From: Marinobacter pelagius
Lineage (GTDB): Bacteria > Pseudomonadota > Gammaproteobacteria > Pseudomonadales > Oleiphilaceae
Reading direction: 5' to 3'
Length of the DNA: 64,000 nt
NCBI RefSeq assembly: GCF_900114925.1
Contig: NZ_FOUR01000001.1
Span: 744,001-808,000, forward strand
Part shown: one piece after another, positions 56,211 through 64,000 of the stretch
Layout of the letters: each line of letters opens with the position of its first letter
How positions within the stretch are numbered: the stretch's first letter is position 1
Translations under genes and position numbers: made by a program
Notes under the pieces: generated by a model
Databases searched by the model: none
What the model was told of the DNA's origin: nothing
The model's input: only the letters and a program-made list of their open reading frames with translations

Positions 56211-57164
56211 ATGGCGCAGGAAGGTCGCAGTTGTCCGTTGGCTTACCGGTACGATCCCGCCGATTTGTGCCGGCAAGTCAGTGAGAGTTCCGCGGATGTG
56301 TTGTATGTGATCGGTGGGCTTTACGGCAATGTGCTTGCGCTGGACGAGATCGAGCGCATGGCCCGGGCGGAGGAACGAGAAGGCCGGCGCGTCCAGCTGG
56401 TATTCAATGGGGATTTCAACTGGTTCAACGCCAGTGATGATCTGTTCCGGGAGGTCAATGAACGTGTGCTCAGGCATACCGTCAGCCTGGGCAATGTCGA
56501 GTACGAACTGGCCAATCCGAGCCCCGGGGCGGGTTGCGGTTGCGCCTATCCCGAGTTTGTCGATCAGGGCGTGGTGGAACGCTCCAACCGGATCATCGAG
56601 CGGCTTCAGGGCGTGGCCTTGGCCTGCCCCGGTATCCGTAAGCAACTGGCCGATTTACCCCGGTATCGCTGCCTGATGTTTGGAGGCCTAAAGATTTTGG
56701 TGTTGCACGGCGATCCCGAATCCCTGGCCGGTTGGGGTCTGGCCCACGAGGCCTTTGCCGAAGGTAACGAAAGCTCCCTGGCTGAATGGTTCAATGCAAC
56801 CGATGCCGATGCCATCGTCTGCACCCACACCTGCCTGCCGGTGCTTTGGTCCGGGCTGGTGGCAAAGCAGGCCCGCGTGGTAGTCAATAATGGCTCGGCC
56901 GGCATGGGCAATCTGCATCGCGATCCCCGCGGGCTGATTACCCGTATCAGTGCACCCGGGCCCTCTATTGAGCCTGTGGCAGCGCTGGAACGCCGTGGCC
57001 TGCACTTTTCGCTGGTGCCCGTCGCCTTTGATCAGCGGGCCTGGCTGACCCGGTTTGATGCACTCTGGCCGTCTGGTTCCGATGCCGAGGTCTCCTATCG
57101 GAATCGCCTTCTCAACGGTACTTCCCTGGCGCCCGGAGATGTCGTTTTTCCTTCCGGTTTTTAA
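56211..57164 (+). CDS. metallophosphoesterase-like protein with altered metal ligands
   Basis: A 317-residue calcineurin-like protein, but the metal-site motifs deviate: GGLYGN at 35-40 in place of GDxHGN, NGDFNWF at 66-72, GNVEYE at 94-99 in place of GNHE, LHGDP at 165-169 and THT at 205-207. Losing the first Asp and His and the GNHE His suggests changed metal binding or a non-catalytic role. It is tightly coupled to the upstream symporter (3-bp gap). It may be a regulator or a specialised hydrolase for the solute carried. Confidence 0.8.
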   Translation: MAQEGRSCPLAYRYDPADLCRQVSESSADVLYVIGGLYGNVLALDEIERMARAEEREGRRVQLVFNGDFNWFNASDDLFREVNERVLRHTVSLGNVEYELANPSPGAGCGCAYPEFVDQGVVERSNRIIERLQGVALACPGIRKQLADLPRYRCLMFGGLKILVLHGDPESLAGWGLAHEAFAEGNESSLAEWFNATDADAIVCTHTCLPVLWSGLVAKQARVVVNNGSAGMGNLHRDPRGLITRISAPGPSIEPVAALERRGLHFSLVPVAFDQRAWLTRFDALWPSGSDAEVSYRNRLLNGTSLAPGDVVFPSGF

Positions 57165-57250
57165 TCTGATTGTCACTGGCGATTGCTTCAATCCGGTCTA
57201 TTCTTAAAGCGTGAGAGCGGGCGTCCTGCTGTGGGTAAATGGACCGCAAC

Positions 57251-57278
57251 TTGAAATATATTTTGTGGTCTATATAAT
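57251..57278 (+). promoter_or_regulatory. sigma-70 promoter for ectA
   Basis: TTGAAA at 57251-57256 and TATAAT at 57273-57278 with a 16-base spacer, in AT-rich sequence 36 bp before ectA. Near-consensus, as expected for the osmotically induced ectoine operon. Confidence 0.75.
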
Positions 57279-57313
57279 TCAGCACTAACTTTTAGAAGCG
57301 AATTGATCACGTT

Positions 57314-57829
57314 ATGACATCAGAAGGTTCGAATACCACCGCCATCAGTCTTCGTACACCCACGAAAGACGATGGCTACAGGCTCCACCAGCTGGTGGCC
57401 GAGTGCCCGCCGCTGGACCCCAACTCGATTTACTGCAACCTGTTGCAGTGCAGCCACTTTGCCGAGACCGGCGTGGCCGCGGAGAAGGAAGGCGATCTGG
57501 TCGGCTTTATCTCCGGATACATCCCTCCCCAACAGCCCGAGACCGTGTTTGTCTGGCAGGTGGCGGTTCACGAGAAAGGTCGTGGACAGGGCCTCGCCAA
57601 GCGGATGCTCAAAGAGATCGTTTCCCGCGATGCGTGCAAAGACGTCACCCACATGGAGACGACCATCACCGAGGACAACGAGGCCTCCTGGGCGCTGTTC
57701 CGTTCATTCGCCCGTGATATGGGAGCCGAGCTCACCTACCACGAGCACTTCGAGAAAGAGAAGCACTTCGGTGGCAAGCATGATTCTGAATTCCTGCTGC
57801 GCATCGGACCTTTCACGAAGCCTGTCTGA
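57314..57829 (+). CDS. ectA: L-2,4-diaminobutyrate acetyltransferase EctA
   Basis: A 171-residue GNAT acetyltransferase that acetylates diaminobutyrate with acetyl-CoA, the second step of ectoine synthesis. GNAT core: VAVHEKGRGQGLAKRMLKEI (about 76-95) with the acetyl-CoA loop, and TITEDNEASWALF. Followed after 187 bp (with a GGCAGACC/GGTCTGCC hairpin at 57886-57911) by ectB. Transcribed from the promoter at 57251. Confidence 0.96.
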   Translation: MTSEGSNTTAISLRTPTKDDGYRLHQLVAECPPLDPNSIYCNLLQCSHFAETGVAAEKEGDLVGFISGYIPPQQPETVFVWQVAVHEKGRGQGLAKRMLKEIVSRDACKDVTHMETTITEDNEASWALFRSFARDMGAELTYHEHFEKEKHFGGKHDSEFLLRIGPFTKPV

Positions 57830-58016
57830 GAGCCCTGGTCTCACGATTTCTCATCGTGAATGACTGACTGTGATTTGGACTAGCCGGCAGACCACCCGAG
57901 GTAGGTCTGCCATCAAGGCTTAAACCAACGCACGGCGGGCTTGTCGCGACCGAAATGTATTAACCGACAGGCCCCCGCGCATCTACCTCGAACCTGAAAT
58001 GCTAAGAGGCAAGACA

Positions 58017-59285
58017 ATGGAAATTTTCAAGTCGACCGAATCTGAAGTACGCGTTTATTCCCGTGCCTTTCCGGTGATTTTTAACCGTGCCAAGAACGCA
58101 CATCTGTACACCGAAGACGGCAAGGAGTACCTGGATTTTCTGGCCGGCGCCGGTTCCCTGAACTACGGCCACAACAACGACATCCTGAAGAAGGCTCTGC
58201 TCGAGTACATCGAGGCAGACGGTGTGAGCCAAGGCCTGGACCTGTTCACCACCGCCAAGCACGACTTCATGGAATCGTACAAGAAGTACATCCTTGATCC
58301 CCGTGGCCTGGACTACAAGATGCAGTTCACCGGCCCCACCGGTACCAACTGTGTGGAAGCGGCCATGAAGCTGGCCCGTAAGGTGAAAGGTCGTACCAAC
58401 ATCATTTCCTTCACCAACGGTTTCCACGGTGTAACCGCCGGTGCTGTTGCCGCCACCGGTAACGAACATCACCGCGGTGGTGTCGGCGTTCCCCTTGGCC
58501 ACGTGGATTTCATGTTCTACGACGGCTACCTGGGTGAAGACGTGGACACCCTGGAGATCATGGACAAGGTGCTTTCAGACAGCTCCTCCGGTGTCGAACT
58601 GCCGGCCGCTGTAATCGTTGAGGCGGTCCAGGGTGAAGGTGGTCTAAACGCTGCCCGTGCCGAGTGGCTCAAAGGCCTGTCCGAGCTGTGCAAGAAGCAC
58701 GACATCCTGCTGATCGTTGACGACATCCAGGCTGGTAACGGCCGGACCGGTGAGTTCTTCAGCTTTGAATTTGCCGGCATCAAGCCGGACATCGTGACCG
58801 TGTCCAAGTCCCTCAGTGGCTACGGCCTGCCGATGGCGCTGGTGCTGTTCAAGCCGGAGCTGGATGTTTGGGATCCGGGCGAGCATAACGGTACCTTCCG
58901 TGGTAACAACATGGCGTTCATCACTGCCCGTACCGCGATCGAGACCTACTGGAAGGACGACGCCTTTGCCAACGAAGTGAAGGCCAAGACCAAGGTCCTG
59001 GGCGATGCCCTGCAGGCCATCTGTGACAAGTACCCGGGCGAGTTCAAGATGAAGGGCCGGGGCCTGATGCGCGGTATCGAAGCCAAGGATGCGGATCTGA
59101 CCGGTCCGATCACCAAGCGCGCCTTCGAGCGTGGCCTGATCATCGAGACCAGTGGTCCGAACGACGAAGTCATCAAGTGCCTGATGCCGCTCACCACCAG
59201 TGAGGACGATCTCCGCAAGGGTGCTGCCCTGCTGGCGGAAAGTGTCGACGAGATCATGCAGGAAGGAGTCAGCGAGGCGTCGTAA
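58017..59285 (+). CDS. ectB: diaminobutyrate-2-oxoglutarate aminotransferase EctB
   Basis: A 422-residue PLP class-III aminotransferase that converts aspartate semialdehyde to diaminobutyrate, the first step of ectoine synthesis. [18 protein letters not shown] (near 95-112), the PLP-site [12 protein letters not shown] and [11 protein letters not shown] segments and the lysine in [12 protein letters not shown] are intact. ATG 58017 is preceded by GAGG; an in-frame ATG at 57999 would add six residues. Aspartokinase follows 51 bp later. EctC is expected here but is absent. Confidence 0.96.
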   Translation: MEIFKSTESEVRVYSRAFPVIFNRAKNAHLYTEDGKEYLDFLAGAGSLNYGHNNDILKKALLEYIEADGVSQGLDLFTTAKHDFMESYKKYILDPRGLDYKMQFTGPTGTNCVEAAMKLARKVKGRTNIISFTNGFHGVTAGAVAATGNEHHRGGVGVPLGHVDFMFYDGYLGEDVDTLEIMDKVLSDSSSGVELPAAVIVEAVQGEGGLNAARAEWLKGLSELCKKHDILLIVDDIQAGNGRTGEFFSFEFAGIKPDIVTVSKSLSGYGLPMALVLFKPELDVWDPGEHNGTFRGNNMAFITARTAIETYWKDDAFANEVKAKTKVLGDALQAICDKYPGEFKMKGRGLMRGIEAKDADLTGPITKRAFERGLIIETSGPNDEVIKCLMPLTTSEDDLRKGAALLAESVDEIMQEGVSEAS

Positions 59286-59336
59286 GGCGCCCGCACTTCC
59301 GGGACATTCATTCTGCAGGATAGCGAAGGCGACTTT

Positions 59337-60788
59337 ATGACTACCGCACAACATACCGTCGAGAAGATCGGCGGTACTTCCATGAGTAACTACGAGGCCG
59401 TTCGCGACAATATCATCATTGGTAATCGCAGCAAGGACGACCTGTACCAGCGCATCTTCGTGGTGTCCGCCTACGGTGGCGTGACCAACGAACTGCTCGA
59501 GCACAAGAAGACCGGTGAGCCCGGGGTCTATGCCCTGTTTGCGGACGCCGAGTCGGACTGGGCCTGGGGCGACGACCTCACCAAGCTGGTGAAGTTCCTC
59601 ACCGACATCAACGGTGAGCTGTTCCAGGATCCGATGCTCAAGCAGCAGGCGGACCAGTTCATCACCGACCGTATCGAGGGGGTTCGCGGCTGCCTGATTG
59701 ATCTCCAGCGCCTGTGCTCCTATGGCCAGTTCCAACTGGAAGAGCACCTGCTGACTGTCCGTGAGATGCTGGCCGGTATCGGCGAGGCCCACAGTGCCTT
59801 CAACACCGCGCTGAAACTGCAGCAGGAAGGCATCAACGCCCGCTTTGTCGACCTGACCGGCTGGCGTGACAGCGAACTGCTGCCGCTGGACGAGAAGCTC
59901 AAGCAGGCCTTCGATGCCGTGGACCTCACCCGCGAGCTGCCCATCGTGACCGGTTATGCCCAGTGCAAGGAAGGTCTGATGCGGACCTTCGACCGGGGCT
60001 ACAGCGAGATGACCTTCAGCCGGGTGGCGGTGATCACCAATGCCCGTGAAGCCATCATCCACAAGGAATATCACTTGAGCTCCGCCGACCCGAACATCGT
60101 TGGCGCGGACAAGGTGGTGCCCCTTGGGCGGACCAACTATGACGTGGCCGACCAGCTGGCTAACCTGGGTATGGAAGCGATCCACCCCCGCGCCGGTAAG
60201 GGTCTGCGCCAGAACGAGATCCCGCTGCGGGTGATGAACACCTTCGAGCCGGAGCATACCGGTACCCTGATCACCGGTGATTACATCAGCGAGACCCCGC
60301 AGGTGGAAATCATTGCCGGCGCCAAGGGTGTGTTCGCCATCGAGGTGTTCGACCAGGACATGCAGGGCGAGCCGGGTTCCGACCGCCGGATCCTGGACGT
60401 GCTGAGCCGCTTCAAGGTGCGCTTCATGTCCAAGGACACCAATGCCAATACCATCACCCACTACGTGGACACCACGCTCAAGCATGTCAGGCGTGTGGTC
60501 AAGGCGCTGAAAGAAGAGTTCCCGAACGCCGAGATCAGTACCCGCAAGGTGTCGCTGGTATCGGCCATCGGCAGCGACATGAAAGTGCCGGGCATCCTGG
60601 CGCGTTCCGTGAAGTCGCTCGCGGATGAGGACATCAGCGTACTGGCGATTCACCAGTGCATGCGCCAGGTGGACATCCAGTTCGTGGTGGATGAGGACAA
60701 CTACAAGAAGGCGATCAGTGCCCTGCACGCGAGCCTGATTGAGCCTCACAACCACGAGTACGCCATCGTGGCGGCATCCATCGAGTAA
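59337..60788 (+). CDS. ask_ect: aspartokinase of the ectoine cluster (Ask_Ect)
   Basis: A 483-residue aspartate kinase supplying aspartyl phosphate for aspartate semialdehyde. The N-terminal VEKIGGTSMSNYEAVRDNI and the C-terminal ACT domains (about 330-480) match the Ask_Ect group, which is dedicated to ectoine operons and often relieved of threonine/lysine feedback. It follows ectB by 51 bp. In most ectoine operons ectC would lie in this position or just before it. Confidence 0.93.
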   Translation: MTTAQHTVEKIGGTSMSNYEAVRDNIIIGNRSKDDLYQRIFVVSAYGGVTNELLEHKKTGEPGVYALFADAESDWAWGDDLTKLVKFLTDINGELFQDPMLKQQADQFITDRIEGVRGCLIDLQRLCSYGQFQLEEHLLTVREMLAGIGEAHSAFNTALKLQQEGINARFVDLTGWRDSELLPLDEKLKQAFDAVDLTRELPIVTGYAQCKEGLMRTFDRGYSEMTFSRVAVITNAREAIIHKEYHLSSADPNIVGADKVVPLGRTNYDVADQLANLGMEAIHPRAGKGLRQNEIPLRVMNTFEPEHTGTLITGDYISETPQVEIIAGAKGVFAIEVFDQDMQGEPGSDRRILDVLSRFKVRFMSKDTNANTITHYVDTTLKHVRRVVKALKEEFPNAEISTRKVSLVSAIGSDMKVPGILARSVKSLADEDISVLAIHQCMRQVDIQFVVDEDNYKKAISALHASLIEPHNHEYAIVAASIE

Positions 60789-61049
60789 AGGATTACCGGT
60801 GGGCGGAACCGGTCGCTCCGCTCACTGGTAATGGAGGTCGTCTTGCCTCCAGATCGGGCGCCCGGTCGGCCGGCTCACTTCAGGTGAGTTCTCATGGCCG
60901 GGCGCGGCCGATCCCCTGCCTTGCCCTCCATTTCCACGGCATGACCGACCTGACTCCAGCCTCCGCATTTGCCCCTACCGCGCCAATCTGACTGCCTGCT
61001 CCAAGCGTATCTTTTCACGAATATTCTGATCCAGACCGGTACCGTAGCC

Positions 61050-62048
61050 ATGCGAAAAGATGACAGGCTGGGACCGTCTCCGACTCCGCCCAACGATGGT
61101 GAAAGGGATTCCCTGGTCGGGCTGTATTTCAGGGATGCGTCCCGTTATCACATACTCTCGGACGATCAGGAGCGTCGTCTGTCCCGAAAACTGTCCCTGT
61201 GCTTCCGGATCGTCAGCTCCGAGCTTGGCCTTCCAGAATCCACACCCCAGACCTTCCGTGAGGTGATTGGCAGCCTCGGGGACGCCTGCGCGTTCTCCAG
61301 CCGGTGTCGCCGGGCCTACCACCTGGCCATGGCCTGCCGGCGCAAGCTGATCCAGAGCAACTTGCGCCTCGCGGTGCACATCGCCCGAAGGTACAACCAG
61401 CATGGAATTCCCATGCCGGACCTGATCCAGGACGCCAATGTCGGCCTGATCAAGGCGGTGGAACGGTTTGATCCCACCAAGGGTTTCCGATTCTCCACGT
61501 ATGCCTACTGGTGGATCAGCGAGGAAGTGAAACGCTGTCTGCAGCGGGGCACCCGGGTGGTCCACACTCCGGAGAATGTGGTGGACGAAATCCGTCAACT
61601 CCAGAAGGTATCGCTGCGGCTGCATCAGCAGCTTGGCCGTACGCCATCGCAATCCGAGCTGGCGAGAGCGATGGAGGCGACGCCATCAAGGATTGGGGAG
61701 CTGCGGGCACTGGCGGCCCGGGAAGTGTCTACCGACGTTTCGATCCTGGAGGACGGCTCGGCCACCATGGTCGATGTTCTTCCGGCCGGTGAGCAACTGG
61801 CTCCGGATCACCCGATGACGCAGCGGGACCGGCGCAGCGAGCTGCGCATGATGCTGAGCGAACTCAGTGATCGGGAGCGGGATATCCTGTCGCGCCGATT
61901 CGGCCTGGACCTGCCCGATCCGGAGACCCTGCAGGTGATTTCCGACGCTCTTGGTATCAGCCGGGAACGGGTCCGGCAGATCGAGAAAGGCGCCTTGCGC
62001 AAACTGAAGAGCCGGTTTGGCTCCGCCGGAGAAGAAACGGGCGCCTGA
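61050..62048 (+). CDS. RpoD-like sigma factor of the sigma-70 family (group 2/3)
   Basis: A 332-residue sigma factor without region 1.1 but with regions 1.2 to 4: SNLRLAVHIARRYNQHG then PMPDLIQDANVGLIKAVERFDPTKGFRFSTYAYWWI (region 2, about 115-165), region 3 around 195-235, and region 4 with ISDALGISRERVRQIEKGALRKLK (about 290-325). It resembles RpoD/RpoS-type factors and is too complete to be an ECF factor. It is not obviously the cell's main sigma (too short) and may be RpoS-like or an accessory factor. ATG 61050 was chosen; further upstream in-frame starts lack a ribosome site. Confidence 0.88.
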   Translation: MRKDDRLGPSPTPPNDGERDSLVGLYFRDASRYHILSDDQERRLSRKLSLCFRIVSSELGLPESTPQTFREVIGSLGDACAFSSRCRRAYHLAMACRRKLIQSNLRLAVHIARRYNQHGIPMPDLIQDANVGLIKAVERFDPTKGFRFSTYAYWWISEEVKRCLQRGTRVVHTPENVVDEIRQLQKVSLRLHQQLGRTPSQSELARAMEATPSRIGELRALAAREVSTDVSILEDGSATMVDVLPAGEQLAPDHPMTQRDRRSELRMMLSELSDRERDILSRRFGLDLPDPETLQVISDALGISRERVRQIEKGALRKLKSRFGSAGEETGA

Positions 62049-62050
62049 AT

Positions 62051-62506
62051 TCAGGCGCCATGGAGGAGGAAGAACCAGGCACCGACAGTCACCTGGCACA
62101 CCAGGACGACGGTGGTGAGCATCAGGCGCATCTGCCGGTACCAGGCTGGCCAGTAGATTTTCATCCAGCGGGCGTCCACCAGGTAGAGTGCGGCGTAGGC
62201 CAGGGTATAGACCACAACCTGGGCCGCTGTCGGTAGCAGCAGGCCGATGCCGGCGGTGACGAAAAAGGCCTGGCTCAGCAGCATCGTCACCAGCGGAGAC
62301 AGTGGATAGCAGCGATTCTCCAGTTGCATGGCGATGGGCCAGTAAATACCCGCCATGAAGGCCAGGATGCCGGCGCTGTAGAGGTAGAAGTAGGCCACGA
62401 TTGCCACGCTGTTCCCGGGCATCAGGAACAGCCCCACAGTGCCGACGATGAACGGAATCAGCCCGGCGATACCCACCAGGACCGCAAGTCGTGCCACAGA
62501 AATCAC
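62051..62506 (-). CDS. DUF3429 domain membrane protein
   Basis: A 151-residue protein with four to five membrane helices, matching the DUF3429 family of inner membrane proteins of unknown function. It is convergent with the sigma gene (stops 2 bp apart) and overlaps the gene at 62503 by 4 bp, so the two form an operon. Confidence 0.8.
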   Translation of the reverse strand: MISVARLAVLVGIAGLIPFIVGTVGLFLMPGNSVAIVAYFYLYSAGILAFMAGIYWPIAMQLENRCYPLSPLVTMLLSQAFFVTAGIGLLLPTAAQVVVYTLAYAALYLVDARWMKIYWPAWYRQMRLMLTTVVLVCQVTVGAWFFLLHGA

Positions 62507-62808
62507 TGGCGCTGCCTCTGGATCCTGATTCTCATGGGTTCGATATCGGCTGGCGCCATGCCGACCATCTCGTGATAGGCAGATGGGTGTACCACCTGGG
62601 TTTCGAGGATATTGAACGATCCGAGGGTGTCCTGGATTTGCCAGGCGCTTCGGAACAGGGCGGTCTTGCCCCCGGCATCAGATAGCAGGAGGGTCTGGTC
62701 GGCGATAACCAGTCGGGCCATGTACTGCTGGCCTTCCAGCGAGAGGATTTCCAGCAGGTCAACGACCAGGTCTTTGGTATCCCTGAGCTCTTCGAGGGTG
62801 ATTCTCAC
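62503..62808 (-). CDS. small conserved protein, DUF6482-like
   Basis: A 101-residue soluble protein with LEELRDTKDLVVDLLEILSLEGQQYMARLV at the N-terminus, resembling DUF6482 proteins found in marine gammaproteobacteria. Function unknown. It overlaps the DUF3429 gene by 4 bp on the same strand. Confidence 0.65.
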   Translation of the reverse strand: MRITLEELRDTKDLVVDLLEILSLEGQQYMARLVIADQTLLLSDAGGKTALFRSAWQIQDTLGSFNILETQVVHPSAYHEMVGMAPADIEPMRIRIQRQRQ

Positions 62809-62865
62809 AATGAATCTCCGGAGTTGGTGTTACCCCGGTATTTACGCGCTTCCGGCGTGACAGGA

Positions 62866-63447
62866 TCATCCGGCCAGCTGTGCACACTGGTGATGTTGCG
62901 GGCAACCGGTCAGGTGGTCATTGACCATCCCGGTGGCCTGCATGAAGGCGTAGACAATGGTGGGGCCGACGAACGTAAACCCCTGTTTCTTCAGGGCCCG
63001 GGACATGGCCTCGGATTCATTGGTGGTAACCGGCACTTCGTCGAGCGTGCGCCACCGGTTCTGGATGGGTTGGCCAGCCACGAAGGACCACAGGAAATCG
63101 GCAAACCCCTGGCCCCGTTCCCGGAGCTCCAGGTAGCCCCTGGCATTGCGGATGATCGACTGAACTTTCAGTCGGTTACGGATGATCCCGGGGTTGGCCA
63201 GCAATTCGGCCACCTTGTCGTCGCCATAGCGGACAATCCGTTCGGGATCGAAGCCGTCGTAGGCGGACCGGTAACTGTCCTGCTTGCGCAGGATGGTGAT
63301 CCAGCTCAGGCCGGCCTGCTGGCCATCCAGACAAAGTTTCTCGAACAGGGCGCGGTCGTCGTATTCGGGCCGGCCCCAGACGGTATCGTGGTAATGCACG
63401 TACAGCGGATCGGTGCCGCACCAGGGGCAGCGTCCGGATTCGGTCAT
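62866..63447 (-). CDS. tag: DNA-3-methyladenine glycosylase I
   Basis: A 193-residue DNA repair glycosylase that removes 3-methyladenine. N-terminal zinc site CPWCGTDPLYVHYHDTVWG and C-terminal zinc residues in HLTGCPQHHQC are intact; EYDDRALFEKLCLDGQQAGLSWITILRK is the family core. ATG 63447 has AGAGG upstream; an in-frame GTG at 63459 would overlap the upstream gene. It is in the same direction as the phosphopantetheinyl transferase gene. Confidence 0.95.
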   Translation of the reverse strand: MTESGRCPWCGTDPLYVHYHDTVWGRPEYDDRALFEKLCLDGQQAGLSWITILRKQDSYRSAYDGFDPERIVRYGDDKVAELLANPGIIRNRLKVQSIIRNARGYLELRERGQGFADFLWSFVAGQPIQNRWRTLDEVPVTTNESEAMSRALKKQGFTFVGPTIVYAFMQATGMVNDHLTGCPQHHQCAQLAG

Positions 63448-63455
63448 GTTACCTC

Positions 63456-64000
63456 TCACTCTGTCCGGGTTGCAGGGTGGATGATGCGCTGGACATGGGG
63501 TTCCCAGTAAGTGTCCAGATCCTCCGCCTCACCCAGGCCGAAGTCCTCGGCGGGCGGTTGCAGCAACTGGATGGAGGGCCAGCCGGGCTGGCCGGTTATC
63601 CCGGGTTGCCGGCAGACCAGCGTCACCAGGAATCCCTCGCACTCGTAGCAGTACGCCGACCAGTCACTGTCGTCCTGATCGCCATAGAGTTCAAAACCCT
63701 CCAGGACCTCCAGGGTCTGCAGGTTGTTGGCGATACCGCGGCCGGTCGCCTTCAGCCAGGCCTCCTTGAGGGTCCAGGTGACCAGGAAGTTGCCCGGATC
63801 ATCGGTACGGAACAGCCATTCCTGCTCCCTGGGTGTAAACCAGCGTTTGACCACTTTGTGCCACTGAGGATGCCGCTGCAGGGGCTCGATGTCGATTCCC
63901 AGGCCGGCCACCGGGCCGGCCACACAGGCCGACAGACCATGGCTGTGACTCAGGGACAGGTAAAACCCGGATGGTACCTCCGAGCGGTTCGGCCGCCCGG
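63456..64000 (-). CDS. 4'-phosphopantetheinyl transferase (partial, truncated by the window edge)
   Basis: Transfers phosphopantetheine from CoA to carrier proteins. The frame is open to the window edge; near it a YLSLSHSHG segment, then GLGIDIE with metal-binding residues and WTLKEAWLKATGRGI (the WxxKEA motif) identify the Sfp/HetI-type family. The 5' end is outside the window. A GTG at 63923 within it is not a true start because the family sequence continues upstream. It lies 8 bp before tag on the same strand. Confidence 0.88.
   Translation of the reverse strand, partial: GRPNRSEVPSGFYLSLSHSHGLSACVAGPVAGLGIDIEPLQRHPQWHKVVKRWFTPREQEWLFRTDDPGNFLVTWTLKEAWLKATGRGIANNLQTLEVLEGFELYGDQDDSDWSAYCYECEGFLVTLVCRQPGITGQPGWPSIQLLQPPAEDFGLGEAEDLDTYWEPHVQRIIHPATRTE

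Noticed and set aside
58644..60755. A 703-codon minus-strand open frame opposite ectB and aspartokinase
   Set aside because: It spans two genes on the opposite strand, and its amino acid composition is typical of antisense frames in high-GC DNA.

Overview
The window looks like chromosome of a halophilic marine gammaproteobacterium, most probably Marinobacter or a close relative. This is inferred from high-GC coding sequence, ectoine genes, a monomeric NADP isocitrate dehydrogenase, an Lpp/OprI-type lipoprotein, a glyU-type tRNA and dispersed palindromic intergenic repeats. No name was confirmed by a search. No rRNA, CRISPR array, prophage, transposase or replication origin was seen.

Layout. 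1-4.3 kb: TRAP transporter permease, 3-hydroxybutyrate dehydrogenase-like SDR and acetoacetyl-CoA synthetase, a likely hydroxybutyrate uptake and use operon. 4.3-7 kb: a palindromic repeat, then monomeric isocitrate dehydrogenase. 7-13.3 kb: antiporter, YbaK-type deacylase, diguanylate cyclase, serine hydrolase, small hypotheticals and a lipoprotein. 13.4-18 kb: a large hybrid kinase, a membrane protein and a single-domain response regulator. 18-25.9 kb: small RNA and small ORF candidates, an exonuclease, queC-queE, AraC regulator, hydrolase, secreted nuclease and WYL regulator. 26-30.6 kb: an MFS transporter, a MarR regulator with an MFS efflux pump (apparent CTG start), a 264-bp MITE-like element, and a manganese riboswitch ahead of a UPF0016 Mn exporter. 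30.6-37 kb: envelope genes (two L,D-transpeptidases, NfeD and slipin, Lpp) and a K+/H+ antiporter. 37-44.7 kb: tRNA-Gly(CCC), NDH-2, LOG protein, alanine symporter, PEBP protein, LpxH-like phosphoesterase, and a TetR-AhpD pair with three operator copies. 44.9-47.3 kb: periplasmic rhodanese plus thiosulfate-type (YeeE) transporter. 48.6-57.2 kb: the most novel region (below). 57.3-60.8 kb: ectA, ectB and aspartokinase, with ectC absent from its usual place. 61-64 kb: sigma-70 family factor, DUF3429 protein, Tag glycosylase, and a phosphopantetheinyl transferase cut by the window edge.

The candidate new system at 48.5-57.2 kb centres on an ECF sigma factor with a zinc-finger anti-sigma. Three transcription starts around it share the same promoter-like sequence, TGTAAYA-N14-GTGTCTS, with identical spacing. 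They lie upstream of (1) a secreted protein in which a c-type cytochrome domain sits between two arrays of NPC-type cysteine repeats, followed by a DUF6969-like gene; (2) a fusion of a TVP38/TMEM64 membrane domain with a mercuric-reductase-like flavoprotein; and (3) a radical SAM enzyme with a C-terminal cysteine cluster, followed by a solute:sodium symporter and a phosphoesterase-like protein with altered metal ligands. A thiol, metal or redox stress regulon is the simplest reading, but the function is unproven.
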